28,255 nucleotides of DNA, from contig JAEWVM010000133.1 in the NCBI GenBank assembly GCA_023396615.1, forward strand, positions 1 through 28,255. The letters run 5' to 3'. Positions 7,275 through 16,428 of this stretch are shown in pieces (within the stretch, counting starts at the first letter, position 1; the number at the start of each line of letters is the position of its first letter). Both the position numbers and the translations under genes were made by a program. A model generated the notes under the pieces. It was not told the DNA's origin. It saw only the letters and a list, made by a program, of their open reading frames with translations, and did no database searches. This DNA is from Spirochaetota bacterium. GTDB taxonomy: Bacteria > Spirochaetota > UBA4802 > JAFGJZ01.

Positions 7275-9101
7275 CTAATTGCTCCCGGAATCGGACAAGA
7301 CAATCATCTCGCACTTGCCGCAGTTGAATTTCAAAATAAACCGCTTATTCCATTGGTCATACAGATAAAGATCGGAGCCTTTTCCGCACATGCCGAACGA
7401 ATATTTCAGACAATGCTTTGTACGCATGAGCATTTTTCCGTTCAGATTAAGACCGCTTTCAGCAGCGGTTTCCATAACATTTACACCATGTATTTGATAA
7501 AAATGCCGCGCTTTGTCATTAAAGACATTTGCTGTAAAGTCTGCTTCCCCGGAAATATATTTATGAGAAGTCGGAACTATCTGTTTTCTTTCATACCTAT
7601 ACTCCGACATTCTTTTAATCCGCAATTTATCAGTCATCTCCCTGCGCAGTGAATTCAATATAGACATTTTCACAAATGGAACCTTTCCCGAAAAAGAGAA
7701 TGAATCTAAACGGAATTCCGTGTCTTTCAGCTTGGAAAAAGAAGTCCGGATATTTTCAAGTGCCATTTCCTGATTTTGCGCGATTTCATATTTCTCATCC
7801 GGAGAAAAAACAATTTCGATACTTTCTTCATCATTTGCGCTGAAACTCAAGCGCAATAATCCTTCAATTTCTTCAGAGGATACACTTATTGAAATTGATA
7901 CATACCTATTACATTCGGCGGCACTGACAGAATCTTCAAACTGTTTATCATAATTTTTAAATATAGAAGAACCCTGCGCAATTAGAGAATAATCATTTTT
8001 ACTGAGTTCAATTTTATTCCCGCTGACTCCGTTCACATAGGCACCGGAGAGAGAACCGTCTTTCATATAATATGAAATTCCGTCTCCGCATATATACTTT
8101 CCGTCAACCGTAAGATAATTTTTGCCGACAGATAATATTTTACCGGCTTCATAACCAATTGCCTTAGGCGTATCAAACGATGATATTGCTTTATTTCTTC
8201 CGTTAAGGAAATAATCAGAAAAACCGCGGTTAAATGATTTTTTAATATCAGCATCGAAAGCACAGAAAGATTTTCCGAGTGAACTTCTGGTCAGCTTTTT
8301 ATCTTCAAGAACCGCATCTATTTTCTTCCTGTAATATGATGTAACATTTTTGACATAGGATTCGTCTTTCAGCCGACCTTCAATTTTAAAAGATGAAATC
8401 CCTGCAGAAATCATTTCGGCGATATATTCCGAACGGTTGATATCCTTAAGCGACAACAGATACTTATCCGCACAGATAAGACGGTTTTTTTCGTCGAATA
8501 AAGAATATTTATTTCTGCACGGCTGAGCGCATTCTCCGCGGTTTGCGCTTCTTTCTCCTATAAAATAACTCATGTAACAGTTTCCGCTGAATGAAACGCA
8601 TGCCGCGCCGTGAACAAATGCTTCAAGCTCAACGGACGTATTTCTGCGGATTTCTCCGATTTCTTTTAATCCAAGTTCACGGGCAAGAATGACGCGCGAA
8701 AAACCGCAGTCTTCTAAAAACTTAACTTTTTCAGGTGAACTGTTTTCAGTTTGAGTACTTGCGATAAGCTTAACCGGCGGAAGAGAACATTCAAGAAGCC
8801 CCATGTCCTGAATGATTATTCCGTCAATTCCAGTATCGTAAAGCTCATGAATAAGCTTTTCAGCATGCTCAATTTCTTCATTATTAAAAATGGTGTTTAC
8901 CGCGGCATAAACTTTCGCGCGGAACTTATGCGAATACGAGATAAGACGAGCTATGTCTGCGATTGAATTTGACGCTTTTTTTCTTGCTCCGAATTTATCC
9001 GCGCCAATATACACGGCATCCGCACCGCAATTTACCGCCGAAATTCCGCAATCCGCATTTTTGGCAGGAGAAAGAAGTTCTACTTTAAAGTTTTTTGTCA
9101 T
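7275..9101 (-). CDS. Peptidase U32 family protein, probable RNA hydroxylation enzyme
   Basis: A 608-residue U32 protein. Residues 3-100 form the start of the TIM-barrel-like domain (ELLSPAKNADCGISAVNCGADAVYIG), and the signature lies at 160-196 (EAFVHGAACVSFSGNCYMS...GECAQPCR). Cys168, Cys175 and Cys191, with Cys195 or Cys210, match the spacing of the cysteines that hold a [4Fe-4S] cluster in UbiU/UbiV-type members. Despite the old name, characterised members are prephenate-dependent RNA hydroxylases (RlhA on 23S rRNA, TrhP on tRNA) or O2-independent ubiquinone hydroxylases; the size is nearest to RlhA. The C-terminus carries a second cysteine set (HCLKYSFGMC...CGKCEM) seen in long U32 proteins. 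A real protease role is less likely. The gene begins 12 bases after the HEAT-repeat gene, so they are probably co-transcribed. Confidence 0.85.
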   Translation of the reverse strand: MTKNFKVELLSPAKNADCGISAVNCGADAVYIGADKFGARKKASNSIADIARLISYSHKFRAKVYAAVNTIFNNEEIEHAEKLIHELYDTGIDGIIIQDMGLLECSLPPVKLIASTQTENSSPEKVKFLEDCGFSRVILARELGLKEIGEIRRNTSVELEAFVHGAACVSFSGNCYMSYFIGERSANRGECAQPCRNKYSLFDEKNRLICADKYLLSLKDINRSEYIAEMISAGISSFKIEGRLKDESYVKNVTSYYRKKIDAVLEDKKLTRSSLGKSFCAFDADIKKSFNRGFSDYFLNGRNKAISSFDTPKAIGYEAGKILSVGKNYLTVDGKYICGDGISYYMKDGSLSGAYVNGVSGNKIELSKNDYSLIAQGSSIFKNYDKQFEDSVSAAECNRYVSISISVSSEEIEGLLRLSFSANDEESIEIVFSPDEKYEIAQNQEMALENIRTSFSKLKDTEFRLDSFSFSGKVPFVKMSILNSLRREMTDKLRIKRMSEYRYERKQIVPTSHKYISGEADFTANVFNDKARHFYQIHGVNVMETAAESGLNLNGKMLMRTKHCLKYSFGMCGKGSDLYLYDQWNKRFILKFNCGKCEMIVLSDSGSN

Positions 9102-9113
9102 CAGATGAAACTT

Positions 9114-9911
9114 TCACTTTGAACCGTCAGTTACAAAATCGGTCTGTTCAGAAAGTCTGCGGGATCGCTTTTCTCTTTTCATAAAATAAAGATGATTTAA
9201 CGCCATATCAATTTCTATAGCAGCCCAGTACTTATTTTCTATTTCTGCCGCGCGGACAAGATCCGGAATAGCACTGGTCTCATCCAGCAGAGAAAGATTT
9301 CTTGCCGACCAGAAACGCGCATCAGGATTGATATCTTTTAAGAGGTCTTTAAGCATCTGAACATTCTTGTCGCGGTCAATATTGTTGTTTGCAAGAAAGA
9401 AAGCGGCCGCTGAAGTAAAAGCGGTATCTTTTGAAGTGTTTTTTACATTTTCAATTTTTCCGGCTAGGGAAGTATCTCCGGAAACAGAACTTGTTAGAAT
9501 TGCCTGAAATTTTACGTTCTCATTTTCAGAATCAAGTGCTGAAGATAAAACGGGAATGATGTCAGGTGATTTATAGAAAGACAATGCAAAGAGTATTTTC
9601 GCCTTGACGGTATCGTTTTTTTCAACAGAATAACGTTCGGTAAGATATTTGATTGCACGGTCGTCTTTTATTCTTCCAAGGGCTTCAGCCGCAGCGCATC
9701 TCGCCATCACGATATCATGCGAATCATTTTCTTTCTGTGAATAGTTGAGATATTTAACGTAATACCAGAAACCTGACTTATTTCCAGCATAACCCATGTG
9801 AAGCATGGCTTCGGTTTTCTTTTCAAGCGGTCCGTCAGCCAGAACTTCAAGCATATTCTGAGCTGAAAGAGGAGCCGAAATAACGGCAATAATCAATAAA
9901 ATGTTTTTCAT
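9114..9911 (-). CDS. Exported HEAT-repeat protein
   Basis: A 265-residue protein with a typical signal peptide (MKNILLIIAVISAPLSA, cleavage near residue 17-18). The rest is helical, with HEAT-like units of 30-35 residues, for example ARCAAAEALGRIKDDRAIKYL and ALSFYKSPDIIPVLSSALDSE, and the recurring helix pair 'A..AL..I.D..A...L'. Such alpha-solenoids are binding scaffolds with no enzymatic activity of their own; this one should act in the periplasm. The partner is unknown. The C-terminus is basic (MKREKRSRRLSEQ). The U32 gene follows after 12 bases. No clear ribosome site precedes the ATG at 9911, but the signal peptide supports this start. Confidence 0.7.
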   Translation of the reverse strand: MKNILLIIAVISAPLSAQNMLEVLADGPLEKKTEAMLHMGYAGNKSGFWYYVKYLNYSQKENDSHDIVMARCAAAEALGRIKDDRAIKYLTERYSVEKNDTVKAKILFALSFYKSPDIIPVLSSALDSENENVKFQAILTSSVSGDTSLAGKIENVKNTSKDTAFTSAAAFFLANNNIDRDKNVQMLKDLLKDINPDARFWSARNLSLLDETSAIPDLVRAAEIENKYWAAIEIDMALNHLYFMKREKRSRRLSEQTDFVTDGSK

Positions 9912-9994
9912 AAACAGAAGATATAAACTACTTTCAATATTTCAAACATTTCTTGCCGCAAAAGAAATTTTTTTAAGCCGTTCCTTATTTTAAC

Positions 9995-10024
9995 TTGATT
10001 TAATCCTTTGAAAACTCTTACTAT
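9995..10024 (+). promoter_or_regulatory. Candidate promoter of the pyrophosphatase gene
   Basis: TTGATT (9995-10000), an 18-base spacer and TACTAT (10019-10024) in the divergent spacer between the HEAT-repeat gene and the pyrophosphatase gene, with the ATG at 10055. Only a moderate match. Confidence 0.35.
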
Positions 10025-10054
10025 TAATCAACTTCAGCTCAATGCCGGTGGATT

Positions 10055-11680
10055 ATGAAGAAAATTTACATTGCAGGACACAAAAATCCGGATACCGACT
10101 CTGCCGTTGCAGCATATTGCTATGCGAAATTCAAGAGCAAAACCGACCCATCTTTTCAGTACATTCCCGCTGTCTGCGGTACAGTTAATGCACAGACTAA
10201 ATTCATATTCGAAAAGGCAAAAGCCGAAATACCGGTTCTGCTGAAGGATGTCTATCCCCGTGTTATTGATGTCGCAAGAAAAGACGGAATGCGTCTTTAT
10301 ATGAATGAACCCGTTTTTGAAGCGGTAAAGGATCTCGACGAAAATACATTGAGCGTAATTCCGGTATTCGGCGAAGATGATAAATTCAGCGGCATCGTCG
10401 GAATCCATGAAATCGTAAACTACATGATGACATCCGGCAAAAGTGAAAAGCAGAGATATACATTCAGCCTCGATAACATTGAAGCTGTAATTCCCGGAAG
10501 ATTTCTGAAAAGAGGAAATCCCGAAGAATTTTCAGCCACGATAATGATCGGCGCCATGGACCTGGATTACCTTTCTACAAAAATCTTCACGCTTAAGGAT
10601 AAACCTCTTCTTGTTGTAGGAAAACGCGAAAAAATAATACAAAAAGCACTCGAGTATGACCTTCCTGCAATTATTCTGACAAATGTAACTGACAATTCTT
10701 ATTTCGAAGGCGATATCGAAAATTACAAAGGCAGCATTTATCTCTCGCAAAAAGATACTGCTGAAACAATCCGTCTTCTATGGCTTTCGGCACCGATCAA
10801 ACACATCGCCAACACGAATCCTTTTGTATTTCAGCATGATGATCTTTTTGACGATGCAAAAAAAATTCTGCTTTCGTCTGAACTTAGAGGTGTTGCCGTA
10901 CTCGAGGACGGAAAATTCGCAGGTGTCGTAACAAGAAGAAGTTTCATTGAAAAACCCAGAAAAAAAATCATACTCGTAGATCACAATGAAATTACACAAA
11001 GCGTCAACGGAGCGGCAGAAGCCGAGATATGTGAAATCATCGATCATCATAGACTCGCGGCAGAAAAAACAATTACACCGATTTATATATTTTCGAAACC
11101 CGTCGGAAGCACTTCAACTCTGGTTTACCAGCATCATAAGATTTACAATGTAGCTATAGACCGCGAATCGGCAGAACTTCTTCTCGCGGGCATTCTTGCA
11201 GATACGCTTTTTCTCAAGTCCCCGACTACAACTGCTGATGATATTATCGCCGCCCAGGAATGTGCATCCGCAATTGGAGCTGATATCAAAGCATTCGGTT
11301 CCGAAATAATGGCGAAAATGCCTCTTTTAAAAAACGCCGATCCTGAAAAAACAGTTAACAGTGATCTTAAAATCTACACTGAAAATTCTTTTTCTTTCGG
11401 AATATCACAGATTGAAACCGTTGCACTTTCAGATCTCCCGGATGTCGCCGATAGTTTTCTGCAGGCACTTGAATCATTGAAAACCGAAAAGCATATCGAC
11501 AGTGCAATGCTCCTGATTACTGATGTAATACACGGCGATTCAAAGCTTATAATTACCGACTGGCCGAAAATTGAAGAAAATCTGATTTACAAAAAAGAAT
11601 CGTCCGGCTTATACGATCTGCCGGGAATTTTATCCCGCAAAAAGCAGCTTCTTCCGGAAATTTTGCGATGCCTCGCATGA
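10055..11680 (+). CDS. ppaC: Family II manganese-dependent inorganic pyrophosphatase with CBS/DRTGG regulatory insert
   Basis: The enzyme hydrolyses pyrophosphate to two phosphates in the cytoplasm. The 541-residue chain has the DHH-family N-terminal metal motif GHKNPDTDS (His9, Asp13, Asp15), the metal motif VDHNE, the DHH triad Asp330-His331-His332 (IIDHHR), the segment AGILADTLFLKSPTTT, and the C-terminal DHHA2 substrate motif SRKKQ. Simple family II enzymes are about 310 residues; the extra roughly 230 residues between about 65 and 300 hold a first CBS repeat, a DRTGG-like domain and a second CBS repeat (GVAVLEDGKFAGVVTRRSF). In clostridial CBS-pyrophosphatases this insert binds adenine nucleotides, AMP inhibiting and ATP or diadenosine polyphosphates activating, so pyrophosphate removal is tied to energy state; the same control is inferred here. 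GGTGG precedes the ATG. Confidence 0.92.
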   Translation: MKKIYIAGHKNPDTDSAVAAYCYAKFKSKTDPSFQYIPAVCGTVNAQTKFIFEKAKAEIPVLLKDVYPRVIDVARKDGMRLYMNEPVFEAVKDLDENTLSVIPVFGEDDKFSGIVGIHEIVNYMMTSGKSEKQRYTFSLDNIEAVIPGRFLKRGNPEEFSATIMIGAMDLDYLSTKIFTLKDKPLLVVGKREKIIQKALEYDLPAIILTNVTDNSYFEGDIENYKGSIYLSQKDTAETIRLLWLSAPIKHIANTNPFVFQHDDLFDDAKKILLSSELRGVAVLEDGKFAGVVTRRSFIEKPRKKIILVDHNEITQSVNGAAEAEICEIIDHHRLAAEKTITPIYIFSKPVGSTSTLVYQHHKIYNVAIDRESAELLLAGILADTLFLKSPTTTADDIIAAQECASAIGADIKAFGSEIMAKMPLLKNADPEKTVNSDLKIYTENSFSFGISQIETVALSDLPDVADSFLQALESLKTEKHIDSAMLLITDVIHGDSKLIITDWPKIEENLIYKKESSGLYDLPGILSRKKQLLPEILRCLA

Positions 11681-11769
11681 TTATTAACCTCAGTGTATTT
11701 TCTTATTGATTATTTATTGACCTGTTTTATTATTGAAAGACAATTCGCCGAAAAAGATATAGAGGAAAT

Positions 11770-13431
11770 ATGAGCGTCAGATTAAAGATCATTTTGGGTT
11801 TCGTCGTTATTCTTGTGATGGTTTCACTTCAGTCAATTCTTATTATCACCATGAATAACAAGAAAGATGCCTTGTCCAGTGAAGCCCAGACCCTTTATAG
11901 AATGAATGTAACTCTTAAAGATCAGATAACTGACATCAAAACTTATCAGATTGATTTTCTTAATACTATTATTCGTAAGCTTATAGTTCCAAGAGAAACA
12001 GACCGACAGACTCCGACAAGTGCGAATATTATTTTTGCATTCGAAGAATGGGTTGATGAATTTATAAAAAATCCCGACTTCCAGATGCTCGACACAACCC
12101 GCCAGGATCTCATCAAAGAAATGAAACCTGACATAAAAATAATGAAATCTGCCGTAAACGACTTGCGTGAAACTGATGTAGAAAAAGAAACCGATCGAAT
12201 GGATATTTACAATATCCGTGCTGCAATTTCCGCACAGAATATCATTAATCGTTCAACAGAATTCGTAAAATTGAACTCTCTCGTTTTATCAACGAAAAAC
12301 GCGAAATTACTCGAATATTCGAAAACAATCAGTATCGCGCAGTACATTCTCATTACAGTAGCCCTGCTGTTGATTATTTTTATCATTTTTTACTCACAGT
12401 TTCTTTTAACTCCGTTGAACTGGCTGATGGAAGGAGTCAGCCATATAACAAAAGGCGAACTTTCTTACAAGGTAAAGAAAAGATATAATGACGAACTGGG
12501 TAAACTTGCCGACCAGTTCAATCTGATGAGCGATGAAATACGAAATTACAGAGATCATCTTGAGTTTCTTGTAAAACAAAGAACCGAACAGCTCCTTGAA
12601 GCCAAGGAAGAGCTCGAAAAAAGCAATGAAAACCTCAGCGTAACAAATAGAAGTCTTGAAGACGCACGCCGAATCATGGAACTTGACATGAAAATCGCTT
12701 CCAACGTACAGAGCAGTTTATACGCTAAAATGCCGCCGCTTTCCGAAGAATGGGATATTGCTTTCTACTTCAGGCCAATGTCAGGCGTATCAGGAGACAT
12801 GTATGATTTTTATCAGGATAATGACGGAAACCTTCTCGGTCTTTCACTGATGGACGTTTCAGGCCACGGCATTGCCTCCGGACTAATTACGATGATTGCA
12901 AAATCAATTTCGACAAGAATTTTCACTAAAAATTTCCGCAAGCCTTTGAATAAGATTCTAGAAGCTATCAATGAAGAATTAATAAACGAACTCGGAAATA
13001 TTGACAATTATCTCACCGGAATAATGCTGAAATTCAAAGGAGATCTGATTGATTACGTTAACGCCGGTCACACAGAACTCATTATTCGAAGAGGGGATCT
13101 CGGCCGCTCTGAAATAGTAAAAACTACTGATAACACAAACTACAAGGGACTTTTTCTCGGACTCGAGGCGATGAAGACCGACTTCAGCCTTCTCACTTTT
13201 AAAATGCAGAAAGATGACACACTTCTTATTTTCTCAGACTGCTTGAATGAATCATCCAATGCTGAAGGCGAAGAATATGGAATCGAACGCATCGTCAATT
13301 CTTTAAACGAAGCTCCGCGGAATGATTCTAAAAATATTCTGAATCATGTTGTGACAAAAATGTACGATTTCACCGGTACTGATGTTCTTACTGATGACCT
13401 GACCGTAATCTGCGTAAGAAGAAAATCATAG
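11770..13431 (+). CDS. Membrane sensor with HAMP and SpoIIE-type (PPM) Ser/Thr phosphatase domain
   Basis: A 553-residue inner-membrane signalling protein. A transmembrane helix (about 5-27) leads to a helical periplasmic domain of about 160 residues, probably a four-helix sensor bundle, a second membrane helix (about 190-214, IAQYILITVALLLIIFIIF), a HAMP linker (about 215-268), a coiled coil (about 270-315) and a SpoIIE/RsbU-type phosphatase domain to the end. Metal-binding motifs are seen: SGDMYDFY near residue 343, DVSGHG near residue 362 and the terminal TDDLTVICV. Such proteins dephosphorylate an anti-anti-sigma STAS protein in a partner switch; neither a STAS protein nor its kinase is in this window, so the target is elsewhere. 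AGAGGA precedes the ATG. The gene ends four bases from the convergent PQQ-OmpA gene. Confidence 0.9.
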   Translation: MSVRLKIILGFVVILVMVSLQSILIITMNNKKDALSSEAQTLYRMNVTLKDQITDIKTYQIDFLNTIIRKLIVPRETDRQTPTSANIIFAFEEWVDEFIKNPDFQMLDTTRQDLIKEMKPDIKIMKSAVNDLRETDVEKETDRMDIYNIRAAISAQNIINRSTEFVKLNSLVLSTKNAKLLEYSKTISIAQYILITVALLLIIFIIFYSQFLLTPLNWLMEGVSHITKGELSYKVKKRYNDELGKLADQFNLMSDEIRNYRDHLEFLVKQRTEQLLEAKEELEKSNENLSVTNRSLEDARRIMELDMKIASNVQSSLYAKMPPLSEEWDIAFYFRPMSGVSGDMYDFYQDNDGNLLGLSLMDVSGHGIASGLITMIAKSISTRIFTKNFRKPLNKILEAINEELINELGNIDNYLTGIMLKFKGDLIDYVNAGHTELIIRRGDLGRSEIVKTTDNTNYKGLFLGLEAMKTDFSLLTFKMQKDDTLLIFSDCLNESSNAEGEEYGIERIVNSLNEAPRNDSKNILNHVVTKMYDFTGTDVLTDDLTVICVRRKS

Positions 13432-13451
13432 CCGATTATTTATCAGCTATG
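13427..13451. terminator. Possible shared terminator hairpin at convergent gene ends
   Basis: CATAGC (13427-13432) pairs with GCTATG (13446-13451), extended by GAT/ATC after one mismatch, leaving a five-base loop. It spans both stop codons, so it is built from the coding ends of the two convergent genes. On the minus strand it is followed by ATTTTC, a weak T tract; on the plus strand by A's. The role is uncertain. Confidence 0.35.
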
Positions 13452-15334
13452 AAAAATTCCGTTCTTCGGTTCTTATTTCTGCCTTCGGCGGTTTTATTGT
13501 CGGCTATCGGATTTTTCTCTCCGAATCCTGTGCCTTTAATTCTTTCCGGAGAAATACCGTTTTTTATCATATAGTCGGTTACGGCATCAGCTCTTTTTTC
13601 AGAAAGCCTCTGATTAAATTTTTCATCTCCGACATCGTCCGTATAACCTCTAACCTCAATTCTGAGTCTTGGATTTTTTTTCATGGTATTGACCAGATTA
13701 TCAAGAATATTAAGCGACTCTTTTCTCAGATGAGCCTTTCCGAATTCAAAATTGACATTTTCAACCACAAATGATTTTCCTTTTTCAATCCGCTCCAATG
13801 ATTCGTCAATCTTCCGGTCATCTTTATTGACGATTACTTTTTTAGGAATATAATCACCTGACTCTATCAGAACTTCAACGTTATCGCCTTCAGGAACTCT
13901 GATTATATGATCATCAGCACTCTCTCTGGATTCAAAAATCAATCTACCTTTATCATCATATTTTTTTATTTCAACTATAGAAGAAACAGGTTTGCCAGTA
14001 TCATCGGTTACATTAATGGCAACTTCACGGGTTTTATCTGCTTCAGGTTTTGAATCATTAACAACTTTACCTTTATTTTCCGGAGGATTATTCTCAGAAT
14101 TATTAGCGCTTCCGCCTTTTACAATTTTCGGATAATAAAGCGCACCTATCGCATAAATATAATTCCCTGCGGGAAGAAAAAGAATTCCGTTTGATGCCGA
14201 CGGCTGACCGACTGCTCCCGGAAATGGAGTCTTGTATTGCCAAACAATTGAATTATCAGAAAAATCGGATGCTTTGACATTGCCGAATGATCTTTTATCA
14301 GAATTAAGTGTGTTATATGCCACATAAACCTGGTCGCGCACCGTAACAAAAGACGGTGAAGACTGCTCCGGATTTTCAAGTTCACGGATTATCTCTCCGT
14401 TATCCGGATCAACCACTGCAACATTGCGGTTATCGATTGTAAAAAGAATTGATCTGTCGGTAAACGAAGGATTGGAAGTAATATATCTCCCATATTCTTT
14501 TTCGAAAACCAACTCGCCTGTTAAAAGATTCAGAGCATAAAGCTTCGTCGTAGAAGGTATATAGACTTTTCCTTTATAAACAACCGGAGGAAATATACGG
14601 ATTGGAGCCTGAAGAGTTTTTTCCCATACAGTTTGTCCGCTTTTTGAGTTCATGCAAATAACGGAAAATACATTTTTCGAATAATCCATTGACTGTGTAA
14701 AAATGTACTCATCATAAAATGTCGGAAAAGCTGAAAAGCTTTTAATTGAAGAATTATTCCATTTGGAACCGCCGTTTGATAAGGAACGCGAATGAAAGGT
14801 TTCTCTTGTCCCGTAATATATTTCATCATCCAGAATTACCGGATCGGAATATATTCCGTCCACAGCCGGTCTTGTTTTTTTACCGGCAAGACCCTCTATT
14901 TTGAGATCATCTTCCCTCATTCCGGTTCTTGCCCATAATGCCTTTCCGGTATACTTATCAAGCGCATAAATTGCAACCGGGTCGGAAAGAAAGAGAGTAT
15001 TTCCTTTTATCAGCGGATATTTAATTTTCCCGGCGGCTTTATGAAGTGATGCAAACTGAGATGAAATTTCTCTCATGTTTTTTTTCCAGATAATCAGTCC
15101 GGTCTCCTCATCAAGACAGTAGACCTGACCCCGTATATCCACAAAAAACAAAAGTCCGTCCGATGCGACAGGATTGAACACTCTGTCATCAGCCTGGAAA
15201 AGCCATTTGAGATTAGCGTTTTTAACGGTAATCTCGTCATTATTGCCGGTGAAATAAATATTGCCTTTATATAGCGGCCAGTCAGAAGAAAATAGAAACG
15301 CCGGAAAAAGAAAAATGAAGATTATTTTTTTCAT
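13436..15334 (-). CDS. Exported PQQ-type beta-propeller protein with C-terminal OmpA domain
   Basis: A 632-residue envelope protein. A signal peptide (MKKIIFIFLFPAFLFSS) is followed by PQQ/BamB-like blades over residues 20-405, each with the signature '(V/A)YALD..TG...W' (VYCLDEETGLIIWKK, IYALDKYTGKALWAR, LYALNLLTGELVFEK). An Asn/Pro/Lys-rich linker (about 408-440) leads to a small beta domain (about 445-520, VTDDTGKPVSSIVEI) like the carboxypeptidase regulatory fold, then an OmpA-like peptidoglycan-binding domain (526-632: NFEFGKAHLRKES, RGYTDDVGD, RLSEKRADAV, GRNKNRRTEF) with the Asp and Arg positions that bind diaminopimelate. The parts imply a cell-wall-anchored periplasmic propeller, perhaps an assembly scaffold; PQQ dehydrogenase activity is unlikely because the enzyme motifs are missing. 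A strong ribosome site (GGAGG) precedes the ATG. Confidence 0.88.
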   Translation of the reverse strand: MKKIIFIFLFPAFLFSSDWPLYKGNIYFTGNNDEITVKNANLKWLFQADDRVFNPVASDGLLFFVDIRGQVYCLDEETGLIIWKKNMREISSQFASLHKAAGKIKYPLIKGNTLFLSDPVAIYALDKYTGKALWARTGMREDDLKIEGLAGKKTRPAVDGIYSDPVILDDEIYYGTRETFHSRSLSNGGSKWNNSSIKSFSAFPTFYDEYIFTQSMDYSKNVFSVICMNSKSGQTVWEKTLQAPIRIFPPVVYKGKVYIPSTTKLYALNLLTGELVFEKEYGRYITSNPSFTDRSILFTIDNRNVAVVDPDNGEIIRELENPEQSSPSFVTVRDQVYVAYNTLNSDKRSFGNVKASDFSDNSIVWQYKTPFPGAVGQPSASNGILFLPAGNYIYAIGALYYPKIVKGGSANNSENNPPENKGKVVNDSKPEADKTREVAINVTDDTGKPVSSIVEIKKYDDKGRLIFESRESADDHIIRVPEGDNVEVLIESGDYIPKKVIVNKDDRKIDESLERIEKGKSFVVENVNFEFGKAHLRKESLNILDNLVNTMKKNPRLRIEVRGYTDDVGDEKFNQRLSEKRADAVTDYMIKNGISPERIKGTGFGEKNPIADNKTAEGRNKNRRTEFFIADK

Positions 15335-15382
15335 TACCCGCCTCCGGCAAAACGGTAAATCACTTCATTAAAAAAACAAGCC

Positions 15383-16345
15383 TTATTTAAACTGCAGTCT
15401 GATTTCATCAAGAAGCTTCATAAGTTCGATGCTCGAATTCAGACTCCAATCCGGAGATTCCGTAAAACCCGAATCGAGGCATCTCATCACTTCATCCGCC
15501 TCATAATTGTATCCATTACCAGAAAAATCTATCGGAAGCTTATGCGTGCTGTTTCCTTCGGAAACCGTAACGGAAGTAGGACAATGAAACATTCTATTAA
15601 GTGTAATCTTTCCTTTGTCGCAGAAAATTCTTGCTTCTGTATCAAGATTTACCGCGAAGGAACTCATCAATGAAGATACTTTGCCGTCTTTGTATGAAAA
15701 CAAAATTCCGTTTGTATTGTCTGTACCGCTCGGCGCTTTGACTGACAAAGCAGAAATATTATCAGGATAACCGAATAAGAACAGGGAAAGAAATACCGGA
15801 TATATTCCGATATCAAGAAGCGAACCGCCTCCGAGAGAAGGATTGAAAAGTCTTCCATCGGGATTATATTCAGAAATAAAACCGAAATCCGCCTGAATTA
15901 TATGAGCTTTACCGAGCTGTTTTGATTCAATTAATTCCTTAACTTTTATTACAGACGGAAGAAAACGCGACCAAAGAGCTTCCATAAGAAAAAGCTTTTT
16001 ACTTCTGGCTAATTTAATCATTTCTGCAAGCTCTTGTGAATTCAGAGCAAAAGGTTTCTCGCATAATACATTTTTTCCCGCATTAAGAGCTGACAGAGTA
16101 TTTGCGTAATGGTAATTGTTCGGAGTTGCAATATACACAATATCCACATCAGGGTCATCTAACAGCTCCTCGTAGCTGCCGTAGGCTTTTTTGAATCCGT
16201 TTTTGGCGGCAAAATCTTCAGCCTTGGAAATGTCACGGGATGCAACTGCATAACAATCAGCTTTTGAAGCAGATTTTAATCCTTCAGCAAATTTTTCAGA
16301 AATTTTTCCTGCACCGATTATTCCCCATTTATAAGAATCTTTCAT
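15383..16345 (-). CDS. Gfo/Idh/MocA family NAD(P)-dependent oxidoreductase
   Basis: A 320-residue cytoplasmic dehydrogenase. The N-terminal Rossmann fold shows GIIGAGKISEKF (residues 8-19), and the family lysine lies in CEKPFAL (Glu96-Lys97-Pro98). The C-terminal half is the alpha/beta domain with GGGSLLDIGIYPV, where the Asp and the dipeptide before Tyr-Pro are the usual catalytic neighbourhood. The closest subgroup by pattern is the dihydrodiol dehydrogenase/trans-1,2-diol type, but members act on many sugars, inositols and diols, and the substrate cannot be assigned. GGAGG precedes the ATG. A terminator lies between this gene and the alcohol dehydrogenase upstream, so it is either separately expressed or reached by partial read-through. 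Confidence 0.88.
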   Translation of the reverse strand: MKDSYKWGIIGAGKISEKFAEGLKSASKADCYAVASRDISKAEDFAAKNGFKKAYGSYEELLDDPDVDIVYIATPNNYHYANTLSALNAGKNVLCEKPFALNSQELAEMIKLARSKKLFLMEALWSRFLPSVIKVKELIESKQLGKAHIIQADFGFISEYNPDGRLFNPSLGGGSLLDIGIYPVFLSLFLFGYPDNISALSVKAPSGTDNTNGILFSYKDGKVSSLMSSFAVNLDTEARIFCDKGKITLNRMFHCPTSVTVSEGNSTHKLPIDFSGNGYNYEADEVMRCLDSGFTESPDWSLNSSIELMKLLDEIRLQFK

Positions 16346-16375
16346 TTAGTCCTCCGCTTAATCAACAACCGTCAG

Positions 16376-16411
16376 AACAAAAAGCCGTGCAGAAAAATAC
16401 CGCTCGGCTTT
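16376..16411 (-). terminator. Terminator after the iron alcohol dehydrogenase gene
   Basis: On the minus strand, AAAGCCG (16405-16411) pairs with CGGCTTT (16381-16387) around a 17-base loop, and the second arm runs on into a stretch of five T's broken by G. It lies 18 bases after the alcohol dehydrogenase stop codon. Confidence 0.6.
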
Positions 16412-16428
16412 ACATTGTTCTGCAATAT

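Noticed and set aside
7254..7652. 132-codon plus-strand open frame over the U32 gene end
   Set aside because: It is antisense to the conserved C-terminal cysteine region; no independent coding signs.
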